DNA from: an uncultured Sphaerochaeta sp.
GTDB taxonomy: Bacteria; Spirochaetota; Spirochaetia; Sphaerochaetales; Sphaerochaetaceae
Length of the DNA stretch: 64,000 nt
NCBI RefSeq assembly: GCF_963666015.1
Contig: NZ_OY762555.1
Location: forward strand, 1,178,001 to 1,242,000
Direction: 5' to 3'
Shown here: positions 53,160 to 60,516 of the stretch, one piece after another
Position numbering within the stretch: position 1 is the stretch's first letter
Layout: every line of letters starts with the position of its first letter
Position numbers and translations under genes: made by a program
The notes under the pieces: generated by a model
The model's input: the letters and a program-made list of their open reading frames with translations, nothing else
Databases searched by the model: none
Told to the model about the DNA's origin: nothing

Positions 53160-54023
53160 CTACTCTGTCATCTTTTCAATCGGGGTTACGAGTATCCCCT
53201 GTGCACCAAGGGCCTTGAGCTGCTCAAAGTCCTCCCAAAAGGTATCCTCTGCCACAACGGTTTGTACAGAGACCCACCCCTTTTCCATCAATGGAGTAAC
53301 AGTAGGGCTCTTCATACCACCGATAATGTGAGCAACTTGTTCCAGATGCTCCTCGGGAAGATTGAACATGATGTACTTGTAAGAAGAAGCCTTCATGACT
53401 GCATCGAGGCGAAGCATCAGACGATCAAGGATGCGTTGTTTTACATCACTACCCATCTGCTTTCGCCCTATCATAACAGCGGAGGAGGTATAGATGCTCT
53501 CTACTTCCCTTAGTCCGTTCATCGCCAAGGTTGCCCCGGTGGAAACCAAATCACAAATGGCATCTGCAACACCTACAGCGGGAGTTATTTCCACAGACCC
53601 GGAAACCTGGACAAAGCTGGCTGAAACCCCCTTTTCTTCCAGAATTCCACCAAGGATGTTTGGGTAGCTGGTTGCCACTCGCTTTCCTTCAAGTGAGGAG
53701 AGCCCTTGGTAGACGAAGTCATTGGGAACTGCAATGCTCAGTCGACACTTAGCAAATCCAAGGTCTCTAAGGACTTCCAGGTCGATGGCCTGCTCGTCAT
53801 ATTCATTTCTTCCCACAATCCCAATATCGGCGATTCCATCGCGGATATATGAGGGGATATCATCATCTCTCACATAGAGAAATTCCAAGGGGAAGTTGGA
53901 AGCTTCCTCTTTCAAAACACGTGCATCACTACCGAACTTGATTCCACAGTTCTTGATGATCTGTAGGGATTTTTCGCTCAGTCTCCCGCTCCTTTGAATT
54001 GCAATTCTAACTACTTCAGCCAT
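53160..54023 (-). CDS. hisG: ATP phosphoribosyltransferase, long form
   Basis: 287 residues. The catalytic part (1-205) starts VVRIAIQRSGRLSEKSLQII and contains DAICDLVSTGATLAMNGLRE; the last 80 residues (YKYIMFNLPEEHL to VTPIEKMTE) are the ACT-like HisG_C regulatory domain that binds histidine. Being the long form it needs no HisZ. It commits ATP and PRPP to histidine. AAGGAG precedes the ATG. First structural gene, behind the attenuator at 54045-54158. Confidence 0.97.
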   Translation of the reverse strand: MAEVVRIAIQRSGRLSEKSLQIIKNCGIKFGSDARVLKEEASNFPLEFLYVRDDDIPSYIRDGIADIGIVGRNEYDEQAIDLEVLRDLGFAKCRLSIAVPNDFVYQGLSSLEGKRVATSYPNILGGILEEKGVSASFVQVSGSVEITPAVGVADAICDLVSTGATLAMNGLREVESIYTSSAVMIGRKQMGSDVKQRILDRLMLRLDAVMKASSYKYIMFNLPEEHLEQVAHIIGGMKSPTVTPLMEKGWVSVQTVVAEDTFWEDFEQLKALGAQGILVTPIEKMTE

Positions 54024-54044
54024 AATTTTCTCCTTCCTGGGGAT

Positions 54045-54073
54045 AAAAAAAGCCCCCGCGACATGCGGAGGTC
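54045..54073 (-). terminator. his attenuator terminator
   Basis: Reading the minus strand, CCTCCGC, loop ATGTC, GCGGGGG, C, then TTTTTTT (54051-54045). Seven pairs with one U.G. It ends 22 bases before the hisG ATG and follows the leader peptide, so transcription stopping here would silence the whole operon. Confidence 0.85.
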
Positions 54074-54101
54074 TGTATATAGAGGTCCAGCTCCCACCTG
54101 T

Positions 54102-54158
54102 CTACGGTCGGTTACACAAGTGATGATGGTGATGGACGCGGTTCTGATTCGTTTTCAT
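54102..54158 (-). CDS. hisL: Histidine operon leader peptide (His attenuator)
   Basis: An 18-residue frame, MKTNQNRVHHHHHLCNRP, from ATG 54158-54156 to TAG 54104-54102, preceded by TAAGG eight bases upstream. Five consecutive His codons (CAT CAC CAT CAT CAC) would stall a ribosome when charged tRNA-His is scarce. The terminator follows 28 bases after the stop, then hisG. This matches the enteric HisL design, with an unrelated sequence around the His run. A small hairpin AGGT/ACCT (54083-54099) lies between. A TTGACA lies on the minus strand at 54194-54189, but no matching -10 box was clear. Confidence 0.88.
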   Translation of the reverse strand: MKTNQNRVHHHHHLCNRP

Positions 54159-54291
54159 GGCAAAACCTTACCGTTCTCTCTTGGTCCCTGTCAATACCAA
54201 ACCAAGAAAACCGTATGAATATTCAAACATTATGCATATGAACAACTCACAATCGTGTAAGGCAATCCACTCCTAAAGTACCCACGATCGT

Positions 54292-54753
54292 TCATGGAAG
54301 CATCTGCTTGGCCCACTGGATGGCACGTTCAACTTCACCCTCCTTGAGAGGGCCTTCCTTGCCATGTACAAAAAACCCAGCAGGAGAGACCAATTCTTCG
54401 CCTCCCTTCCTTACCAGTTTTGCTTGCATCGACTCAGCTGCATACCCAAACAGCTTTACCAGAAAACTCAACAGCTTGCTGCCTACCTCCTCCAAATCTG
54501 CTCGGGTGTCGAAGGATGCAACCTTGACGCCCTTCAGTGACCCTGCAGGAAGATCTTTCAGGAAGGTCTTTATAGGTTGCAGGGGTTGGAAGGCTTGTGT
54601 TGGGGAGCCGACAATCAGTATATCATTGCCTGTAAGATGTTCATCCTTTACCTGATTTACTTGAAGAACCGTTGCTCCAGTTGTAGTGCCGATTGCTTGA
54701 GCAATTTTCTCTGTATTCCCATACATGGAATCATAAATTACTAGAATATGCAT
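54292..54753 (-). CDS. Flavodoxin-like protein
   Basis: 153 residues from the ATG at 54753 with GGAGAG upstream; the frame is open further but that sequence is the structured leader. ILVIYDSMYGNTEKIAQAIG at residues 3-22 is the FMN phosphate-binding loop, and GSPTQAFQPL and SFDTRADLEE are the next two FMN-contacting loops. Flavodoxin folds carry electrons or act as FMN quinone reductases; size and sequence suit a flavodoxin-domain protein without a fused partner. Transcribed alone from 54930-54958 with a long leader. Confidence 0.85.
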   Translation of the reverse strand: MHILVIYDSMYGNTEKIAQAIGTTTGATVLQVNQVKDEHLTGNDILIVGSPTQAFQPLQPIKTFLKDLPAGSLKGVKVASFDTRADLEEVGSKLLSFLVKLFGYAAESMQAKLVRKGGEELVSPAGFFVHGKEGPLKEGEVERAIQWAKQMLP

Positions 54754-54780
54754 CGATTTTCTCTCCATTTGATTGATTCC

Positions 54781-54927
54781 CCAACGGAGCGAGAGGAAAG
54801 GAACCATCATGATGGTTCTTCTCCCGAGCGAGTGCAGGGAAAGCAAGGTGAGATACCCCGTCCCTTGGGACGGAAAAGGAGGCAACGCCTCCTGGGCTCA
54901 ATGCTTGCCCTAAGGTATTGATACCTT
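54781..54927 (-). ncRNA. Structured 5' leader of the flavodoxin gene, type unknown
   Basis: Within 147 bases there are four local hairpins and one long-range helix: GGTAT/ATACC (54914-54925), GGAGGC-AAC-GCCTCC (54878-54892), CCGTCCC-TT-GGGACGG (54858-54873), GAACCAT/ATGGTTC (54801-54818), and TGCTTGCCC (54902-54910) against GGGAAAGCA (54837-54845), 8 of 9 paired, enclosing two of the hairpins. A promoter just upstream and the flavodoxin start just downstream make it a transcribed leader. I could not match it to a known riboswitch (FMN, TPP and Moco consensus cores were not found). An interspersed repeat or small mobile element is the alternative. Confidence 0.5.
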
Positions 54928-54929
54928 TC

Positions 54930-54958
54930 ATTTTAATCGCTCATAATTGATTTCACAA
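54930..54958 (-). promoter_or_regulatory. Promoter of the flavodoxin transcript
   Basis: On the minus strand TTGTGA (54958-54953), 17-base spacer, TAAAAT (54935-54930). Transcription would start near 54923, giving a leader of about 170 bases. Confidence 0.5.
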
Positions 54959-55010
54959 CATCACAATCCCTTATATTGGTATATATTAGAATATTTATTT
55001 GCAACACTGT

Positions 55011-55424
55011 TTAGTAGTTAACAATGAGAGAATCGAAGGATGCCCCTCTTGCTGCCGGCATATAAATCTTGCTCTCTTTATCATATGCAAGAAAAGCTGG
55101 AGTCATGGTTTTTCGCTTGAGGATGGGAATCGGACGGGGACCTGCCCATCCCTTTTTCAGCTTCTGATGGACATAAGAGATGGTTATGGAATCACCTTCC
55201 ACTAGATTGGTTTCACTGGCAACCACCCCGATCACTTCAGCTTTCACGGTTATCGCGGTGTCGCCGGAGAAAGGTCTCCAACGTTTGGCGACACTTATAA
55301 CCGATAAATGCAACTGTTCAGGAGCGTTAAGCTGCATAGAGCGATACTCAACCGGAGCAATCTCGGATGTGAGCAAGGCCAAAGGAAGGACAAGCAGGAT
55401 TAACAGAAGCAAGAACTTTCTCAT
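55011..55424 (-). CDS. Small secreted protein of unknown function
   Basis: 137 residues with a signal peptide (MRKFLLLLILLVLPLALLTSE, cleavage near residue 20). The mature part is beta-rich: LHLSVISVAKRW, TAITVKAEVIGVV, EGDSITISYVHQKL, SKIYMPAARGASF. The pattern resembles a small OB- or SH3-like beta barrel, but no family is recognised. Divergent from the PII-like gene at 55592 with 167 bases between the starts. Confidence 0.7.
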   Translation of the reverse strand: MRKFLLLLILLVLPLALLTSEIAPVEYRSMQLNAPEQLHLSVISVAKRWRPFSGDTAITVKAEVIGVVASETNLVEGDSITISYVHQKLKKGWAGPRPIPILKRKTMTPAFLAYDKESKIYMPAARGASFDSLIVNY

Positions 55425-55591
55425 AGGCAGTTTACCTCTTCTCTTACAATGAGATTGAGTGACAAGACTGTCAAGAGATACAGAGTCGAACTGTAGACAA
55501 GTATAACAATGAGAGAAGCTGTTGATACTATTTGACCTCTACTCATTCAGCATGATACCATCCCTACATCCCTTGATGCAGGAAGGATTCA

Positions 55592-55939
55592 ATGAAGCTA
55601 TTGGTTTTCGTCTTGAATAACGAAGCGTTTCTGGAAGAGGTCATGGAAGCCTATGTAGAGGCTGGCATAACCGGTTCCACTATCCTTGACAGTGAGGGAA
55701 TGGGACGTTTCCTTACCTATGAGGTCCCGCTCTTTGAAGGATTCAAAGATTTCATGAAGGGCAATAAACCCTACAACAAGACGATTTTCTCAGTAGTGCA
55801 CAACGAAGAAGTGGTACAGCAAGCCAAGAAACTGGTCGAGGAGATTGTTGGAAGCCTGGATAATCCAGGAACCGGAATCATGTTCACGCTACCAGTGGAT
55901 TGGGCCGCCGGTCTGGTAAGGGAAGCAGAAGAGGTGTAG
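55592..55939 (+). CDS. PII-like signalling protein
   Basis: 115 residues. MKLLVFVLNNEAFLEEVMEAYVEAGITGSTILDSEGMG has the beta-alpha-beta start of the PII/PII-like fold, with a second unit from KTIFSVVHNEEVVQQAKKLVEEIVG and an ending GTGIMFTLPVDWAAGL that recalls the GxGxI/F nucleotide loop. The T-loop is short and lacks the uridylylated Tyr of GlnB. PII-like proteins bind nucleotides or anions and regulate neighbouring transporters. It is two bases from the EIIA-like gene and opens the antiporter operon, so it is probably a regulator of it. AGGAAGGA precedes the ATG. Confidence 0.7.
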   Translation: MKLLVFVLNNEAFLEEVMEAYVEAGITGSTILDSEGMGRFLTYEVPLFEGFKDFMKGNKPYNKTIFSVVHNEEVVQQAKKLVEEIVGSLDNPGTGIMFTLPVDWAAGLVREAEEV

Positions 55940-55941
55940 TC

Positions 55942-56397
55942 ATGGAAGGAATAAGCAGATTGATTGACGAATCGTGTATCTTGCTCGATAGAGAAGAACA
56001 CTCAATTGAGACCATCATCAAGACATTGACTGAACAACTGAGCAGTACGCATCCTGACCTTGCACCCCAACATCTGATGCAGAAGGTCATCGATGGAGGA
56101 TTCCACACCACCTGTATGGGCGAAGAGTGTGCCATCACCCATGCACGTTGCCCATCCATGACCAAAACACTTATGGCAGTAATACGCCTTGCGCCCCCCT
56201 TGGACCTGAAAGCAATCGATGGCAAAAAGGTCCGCTTGGTCTTTCTCTTGGTTGGCCCACAGAGTAGTGCAAGCTTTCACCTAAAAATACTCAGCAGACT
56301 TGCCCGTCTCCTGCATAATGAGACTCTTCGAAGTGACTTACTGAGTGCTGAAACCAGCAAGGATTTCTTGGATAGGATTATTCGTCAGGAGGATTGA
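55942..56397 (+). CDS. PTS EIIA-like (PtsN-type) domain protein
   Basis: 151 residues from the ATG at 55942 (GAGGTG upstream). The fold resembles PTS EIIA type 2: an opening helix ISRLIDESCILLD, the IETIIKTLTEQL helix, the active-site strand CAITHARCPSM with a candidate phosphorylatable His near residue 71, then VRLVFLLVGPQSSASFHLKILSRLARLL, the usual late signature. No other PTS protein is encoded here, as for regulatory EIIA-Ntr proteins. The two Cys next to the His are unusual. It directly abuts mnhE (TGA|ATG), so it probably controls the antiporter. Confidence 0.72.
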   Translation: MEGISRLIDESCILLDREEHSIETIIKTLTEQLSSTHPDLAPQHLMQKVIDGGFHTTCMGEECAITHARCPSMTKTLMAVIRLAPPLDLKAIDGKKVRLVFLLVGPQSSASFHLKILSRLARLLHNETLRSDLLSAETSKDFLDRIIRQED

Positions 56398-56910
56398 ATG
56401 AACAGCAGACGAGTCTGGGCGATCCTGCGTTTTGTATTGACCACCCTGTTTTTGTACTTCGTCTGGGTCCTGTTTACCGCTGACTTGGGCCCCTTCAGCC
56501 TGCTCTTTGGGCTTGGAGCCTCAGTTTTAACTGCAGCACTCACCTATCACATCTTCCTTCCCGAACATGAGGCAAACCTGCGCTTCTTCATCCCGCACCT
56601 TTGGGCTCTCCTGAGATTTCTGTTTCTTATGGTCCTTTCCTTGTATCAATCGAGTTATCAAGTAGTAAAAGCTGTCATAACAGGGAACACAAATCCAAGG
56701 ATTGTACACTTTAGGACTCATCTCCGCAGTGATCTTGCTAGGACGGTACTGGCAAATGCAATCACATTCACGCCCGGTACCATGACCCTTGACCTTAATG
56801 ACGACCATCTTACTGTCCACTGGCTCCTATGCACCACTACCCATACAAAAGCAGCAGGGGAAGCAGTCAAGACAAAACTCGAACATGCACTAGGGAGAAC
56901 ATGGCTATGA
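56398..56910 (+). CDS. mnhE: Na+/H+ antiporter subunit E
   Basis: 170 residues, normal for MnhE/MrpE. Two to three N-terminal membrane segments (VLTTLFLYFVWVLFTADLGP, LGASVLTAALTYHIFLP), then the conserved segment RIVHFRTHLRSDLARTVLAN and ITFTPGTMTLDLNDDHLTVH. Accessory subunit of the multi-subunit Mrp antiporter in the inner membrane. Overlaps mnhF by four bases. Confidence 0.92.
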   Translation: MNSRRVWAILRFVLTTLFLYFVWVLFTADLGPFSLLFGLGASVLTAALTYHIFLPEHEANLRFFIPHLWALLRFLFLMVLSLYQSSYQVVKAVITGNTNPRIVHFRTHLRSDLARTVLANAITFTPGTMTLDLNDDHLTVHWLLCTTTHTKAAGEAVKTKLEHALGRTWL

Positions 56911-57173
56911 CAGAAATACTCCTTCAGGCAATGCTGGTGATGCTGATTCTATTTGCCATCGGTACATTACTGAGACTGCTGTTAGGTCCCACGGCAAGTG
57001 ACAGATTGGTTGCCTTGAATGTGCTGAGCGCTGTCTCCCTTGCCCTGTTGGTACTTTGGGGAATCAGGGTCGGGCGTACACTGTATCTTGATGTAGCCTT
57101 GGTCTATGACATCTTTGGATTTCTTGGATTCCTGGCAATCACCCGGTTTCTCAAAGACCGGAAGGAGCATTGA
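56907..57173 (+). CDS. mnhF: Na+/H+ antiporter subunit F
   Basis: 88 residues from the ATG at 56907 (ATGA overlap with mnhE; GGGAG nine bases upstream). Three membrane helices; GPTASDRLVALNVLS is the family signature, followed by LYLDVALVYDIFGFLGFLAI. Small membrane subunit of the Mrp complex. Its stop overlaps the mnhG start by one base. Confidence 0.92.
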   Translation: MTEILLQAMLVMLILFAIGTLLRLLLGPTASDRLVALNVLSAVSLALLVLWGIRVGRTLYLDVALVYDIFGFLGFLAITRFLKDRKEH

Positions 57174-57502
57174 TGATGATACGAGAAATTCTGGCGATGA
57201 TAGCCTTTCTGGTTGGATCCTTCTTTGGTGTTTTTGGGATGATAGGGTTGTTTCGATTCCGAGACCCCTACTCTCGCCTCCATGCAGGTTCCTTATGCGG
57301 AACCACCGCAGTTTTCTCCTATCTGATTGCGTTGCTCTTACTTGCTCCTTCTCTCGCGAGTGGAACAAGGGTCTTCATTATTCTGGTATTTTTCCTCATT
57401 TCCGCTCCCACAGGATCCTCAATTGTGGCCAAGTTCATTTGGGAGAGTGAGGATGCCGCCCGACAACGGTCAGCAATGAAGAGGGAGGATAAGAGCCTAT
57501 GA
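57173..57502 (+). CDS. mnhG: Na+/H+ antiporter subunit G
   Basis: 109 residues from the ATG at 57173, AAGGAG five bases upstream. Three membrane helices; GMIGLFRFRDPYSRLHAGSL is the conserved MnhG/MrpG signature. Overlaps the next gene by four bases. Confidence 0.92.
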   Translation: MMIREILAMIAFLVGSFFGVFGMIGLFRFRDPYSRLHAGSLCGTTAVFSYLIALLLLAPSLASGTRVFIILVFFLISAPTGSSIVAKFIWESEDAARQRSAMKREDKSL

Positions 57503-57732
57503 CCATCCTGCTTCTCTGTATGATTCTTGCTCTTGGCAGTTTCGCATTGCTTTCCAGGGATTTGTTGCATTCAGTGATAGCGCTCTCTGCACTCAGTATG
57601 CTGAGCGCCTTGATGTTCACGATACTCAAGGCTCCAGACGTTGCCATTACCGAGGCAGCTGTAGGGGCCGGAGTTTCCACCATCATCTTTGTATGGGCTA
57701 TTCGCCATACACGAAGAAGGAGTAAAGATTAG
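57499..57732 (+). CDS. DUF4040/MbhD-like antiporter subunit
   Basis: 77 residues, three helices. SRDLLHSVIALSALSMLSAL with KAPDVAITEAAVGAGVSTII is the DUF4040 signature, a stretch that in ordinary Mrp operons is the C-terminal part of MrpA and in archaeal Mbh is the separate MbhD. Here it is a free-standing gene, as in Mbh. Overlaps the next gene by one base. Confidence 0.85.
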   Translation: MTILLLCMILALGSFALLSRDLLHSVIALSALSMLSALMFTILKAPDVAITEAAVGAGVSTIIFVWAIRHTRRRSKD

Positions 57733-58466
57733 TGAAACGAACACTGTTCATCATGAAAATCATATTCATACTCCTTGTCTTGGCTTTGGCCATCTTCCCG
57801 GTCATCATATCATCTCATCCCTGGCCGGTGGTATCGAGGGACTATCTCTATGAACATGCGCTCACTGACACGGGAGCCGTGAACACTGTCAGCTCTATTT
57901 ACTTGGGATATCGAGCAATGGACACACTTGGGGAAACATTGGTTTTGCTGGTCTCCATCACCGGTACAATGGGGATTCTAATCAATCTCGGGAGGGAGAG
58001 TGATGAAGAGGAAGCAATGAGTTTCTCCCTCGCCCCCGAGAAAAGGCCCACCAATGCACAGAGGACCCACCTACTTGAGGTGGTATCCTCCAAGCTTGGG
58101 CCAGTCGTCTTACTCTTTGGGTTCTATGTCATGCTGTATGGGCATATCTCCCCAGGTGGAGGATTCCAAGGAGGAGTCATTGTTGCCTCAGCCATTGTTT
58201 TCCTAGCACTGGGAACAGAGACGCAGACCAAGTTGACCAATACGAATGTACTAGGAAGAATAGAGGCTTTATCCTTCCTTGTACTCATTATTGCAGCCAC
58301 CAGCGGGGTTTTCTTCGAGAGTGGGTTCTTTGGGAACCCTATTAAAAGCGGTTCTGCTCTCTCTGCGAACTTCATCATTCTCTTGAATATCATCATTGGG
58401 TTGAAGGTGGGAACAAGCATAGCAGTCATGTGTATCGCTATGATGGGAGGTCGCCGTGGTCATTGA
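57732..58466 (+). CDS. Antiporter subunit, MbhE-MnhB fusion
   Basis: 244 residues from a GTG overlapping the upstream stop by one base. Residues 1-95 match MbhE (DTGAVNTVSSIYLGYRAMDTLGETLVLLVSITGTMGIL), the last part of MrpA in other systems; residues 115-244 match MnhB (SKLGPVVLLFGFYVMLYGHI, SPGGGFQGGVIVASAIVFLA). About six membrane helices. The fusion fits the Mbh-like gene order of the operon. Overlaps mnhC by 11 bases. Confidence 0.85.
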   Translation: MKRTLFIMKIIFILLVLALAIFPVIISSHPWPVVSRDYLYEHALTDTGAVNTVSSIYLGYRAMDTLGETLVLLVSITGTMGILINLGRESDEEEAMSFSLAPEKRPTNAQRTHLLEVVSSKLGPVVLLFGFYVMLYGHISPGGGFQGGVIVASAIVFLALGTETQTKLTNTNVLGRIEALSFLVLIIAATSGVFFESGFFGNPIKSGSALSANFIILLNIIIGLKVGTSIAVMCIAMMGGRRGH

Positions 58467-58799
58467 ACGCATTCTTATTTTCCTGCTAGCTCTGATAGGA
58501 TTCACTGCCATTGTGGGGGCAAAAAATATCATCAAGAAGGTGTTCGGACTCAATATCCTGAACGCTGCAGTGGTACTGCTCTACATCCTGGAAGGAAGTA
58601 GGATCGGAGACCAAGCCCCCATCCTGGGGGAGGGGGTAACCAACATGGTGGACCCTGTTCCCAGGCATTGATGCTGACCGCTATTGTCATTGGAGTTTGT
58701 GTTACAGCGCTAGCCTTGGCTCTGGCAGTTCGGCTATACAAGGCGACCGGTTCCTTGGAGATAGAAACCATCATTGAGAGGTTGCGTAGTGAGCATTGA
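58456..58799 (+). pseudogene. mnhC: Na+/H+ antiporter subunit C with a one-base frameshift
   Basis: GTG at 58456 has GGGAGG six bases upstream. The first frame reads to a TGA at 58669-58671 (71 residues, GLNILNAAVVLLYI, then TNMVDPVPRH). MnhC should continue MVDPVPQALMLTAIVIG; exactly that continuation is in the -1 frame (ALMLTAIVIGVCVTALALAL to IERLRSEH, stop 58797-58799). One extra C in the CCC at about 58659-58661 would restore a single 114-residue MnhC of normal length. The flanking frames are well conserved, so the change is recent, or is a base-calling error in a homopolymer. mnhD starts inside its end. Confidence 0.8.
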
Positions 58800-60516
58800 A
58801 AGCCTTTTTCTCAGTCCAGTCTACCTTCCCATGCTTGGTGCAGCAATCATTTTGGTTACCAAGCACTTTTTTACGGACAGGCAAAGACGTGCTGTGGAAT
58901 ATCTCTCAACCTTCATTGCATTCATCATCCCGCTTATAGCCTTTGTATTCCTGATCAAGCCGGTTCTTGGACATCATCAGGTGCATATGATTCTCGGAAC
59001 CTGGGAGACTACACTGGGTATCCACTACCATTTTGATGGACTCTCTTTCCTCCTTATCATGCTCAATCTCCTAGTCAGTATCCCTGTGTGGCTCTACAGC
59101 AGGGATACAGGCCCCCATCAGGAGACGTTCACCGTGATCTTTCTCATACAAAGTGCAGCCATTGCTGCCACCAGCCTTACAGCTGATCTATTTAACCTGT
59201 TCGTTTGCCTTGAGGTGATGGGTGTAACCAGCTATGTATTGGTTGCCAGCAGCGAGAAGGAAAAGGCAATACTCTCCTCTTTCACCTACCTGCTCTTCAG
59301 TGCAACTGCAATGGTATTCTTCCTCATCGGAACATTCGGCCTCTATAGGATATCAGGTTCCCTTGCCTATGACACCATCGCCCAGGCAAAGAACTTGCTC
59401 TCAGGATCCGACATTCTGGTTGCCCGTCTCTCGCTTGTCCTGATTGTGGTATCGGTGCTCTTGAGAACCGCAGTCATTCCACTCTCCGGTTGGTTGGTTG
59501 GGGCACACTCGAATGCACCCCATGCAGTTTCAGCCTTGCTTTCTGGGGTGTTGATAAAAATACCACTGTTTGCGCTGGTTCGTCTTTTATTGCTGGTTAC
59601 AGGCACTGAGTTGCTTGGATCCATCCTTGCATGGGCAGGAGGTATTTCCACCCTGCTGGGTATTCTCCTGGCACTTAGGGAGCACCACGCCAAGCGTTTA
59701 CTTGCCTATAGTTCTGTAAGCCAGATTGGGTATATCGTGACCGCCTATGGATTGGCCTTGGCCTCAGGGATCAAGACAGAAGAAGGCGCACTACTGCTCG
59801 CTCTATCCCTCCTCTATGCTTTCAGCCATGCCTTGGCAAAAGCTACCCTCTTTATGACGGTAGGACGCGCTAGTGACGCAGTAGGCAGCAAGGACTTGCA
59901 TGTAGCCCGAGGAGCTCTTTCAGCGCTTCGAGCACAAGGTGAGCGGTTTCCCGTTACAGGCATAGCATACCTGGTTGCTTTTCTCTCAATCAGCGCACTC
60001 CCCCCCACCATGGGTTTTTGGGGCAAGAATACACTCGTATATCTTTCAAAAGGACATGGGTCAACCTACTTATTGAGTATTACCTCAGTATTGACCATTG
60101 TTGCATATCTTAAGCTCTCCCGGATATTTTTTCCAAGGAAGAATCAAAAGGTGCAAAACAGGGAATCTTATTCTCATGCTCTCACCTCCATCTCGTTCAT
60201 ATTCCTTACAATGCTCATCCTCGCCGGAGGCCTGTGGTATGCAGATATCCAGACTTTTATGGTTCAGGTACTCTCTCCTCTGGGAGCCACGAAGGCAACA
60301 CTGACCAGTTATTCAGCAATACAAGATTTACTGAAGACAGGAATCACCATTGTTATCGCTCTTCTATTCTTTATCATCGGATCCAAAACCAGATTGGAAA
60401 AGCGCTTTGAGGCAAAAGAAGAATCAACAGTATCATTCCCAAACCTCTTCTTCGGTTTTGCACTTATAGTTGCTGTTATGGCGTGGCAACTCCTCATCCC
60501 GGGAGGTTTGCTATGA
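58789..60516 (+). CDS. mnhD: Na+/H+ antiporter subunit D, first copy
   Basis: 575 residues from a GTG at 58789 (GAGAGG eight bases upstream), overlapping the mnhC end by 11 bases. Proton_antipo_M domain with about 14 helices (TADLFNLFVCLEVMGVTSYV; APHAVSALLSGVLIKIP; YSSVSQIGYIV). The key helix-5 Glu (Glu142) and helix-8 Lys (Lys257) are present, but the helix-7 Lys usual in Mrp/Nuo antiporter-like subunits is Arg226 (LLRTAVIPLSGWL). Conducts H+ across the inner membrane in the complex. Confidence 0.92.
   Translation: MSIESLFLSPVYLPMLGAAIILVTKHFFTDRQRRAVEYLSTFIAFIIPLIAFVFLIKPVLGHHQVHMILGTWETTLGIHYHFDGLSFLLIMLNLLVSIPVWLYSRDTGPHQETFTVIFLIQSAAIAATSLTADLFNLFVCLEVMGVTSYVLVASSEKEKAILSSFTYLLFSATAMVFFLIGTFGLYRISGSLAYDTIAQAKNLLSGSDILVARLSLVLIVVSVLLRTAVIPLSGWLVGAHSNAPHAVSALLSGVLIKIPLFALVRLLLLVTGTELLGSILAWAGGISTLLGILLALREHHAKRLLAYSSVSQIGYIVTAYGLALASGIKTEEGALLLALSLLYAFSHALAKATLFMTVGRASDAVGSKDLHVARGALSALRAQGERFPVTGIAYLVAFLSISALPPTMGFWGKNTLVYLSKGHGSTYLLSITSVLTIVAYLKLSRIFFPRKNQKVQNRESYSHALTSISFIFLTMLILAGGLWYADIQTFMVQVLSPLGATKATLTSYSAIQDLLKTGITIVIALLFFIIGSKTRLEKRFEAKEESTVSFPNLFFGFALIVAVMAWQLLIPGGLL

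Noticed and set aside
54781..54927. FMN riboswitch before the flavodoxin gene
   Set aside because: The conserved RFN core sequences were not found, although the gene binds FMN and the leader is structured.
54731..54931. 66-codon minus-strand frame in the flavodoxin leader
   Set aside because: Its ATG overlaps the -10 box of the likely promoter and its codons are dictated by hairpin sequences; treated as structured RNA or repeat instead.
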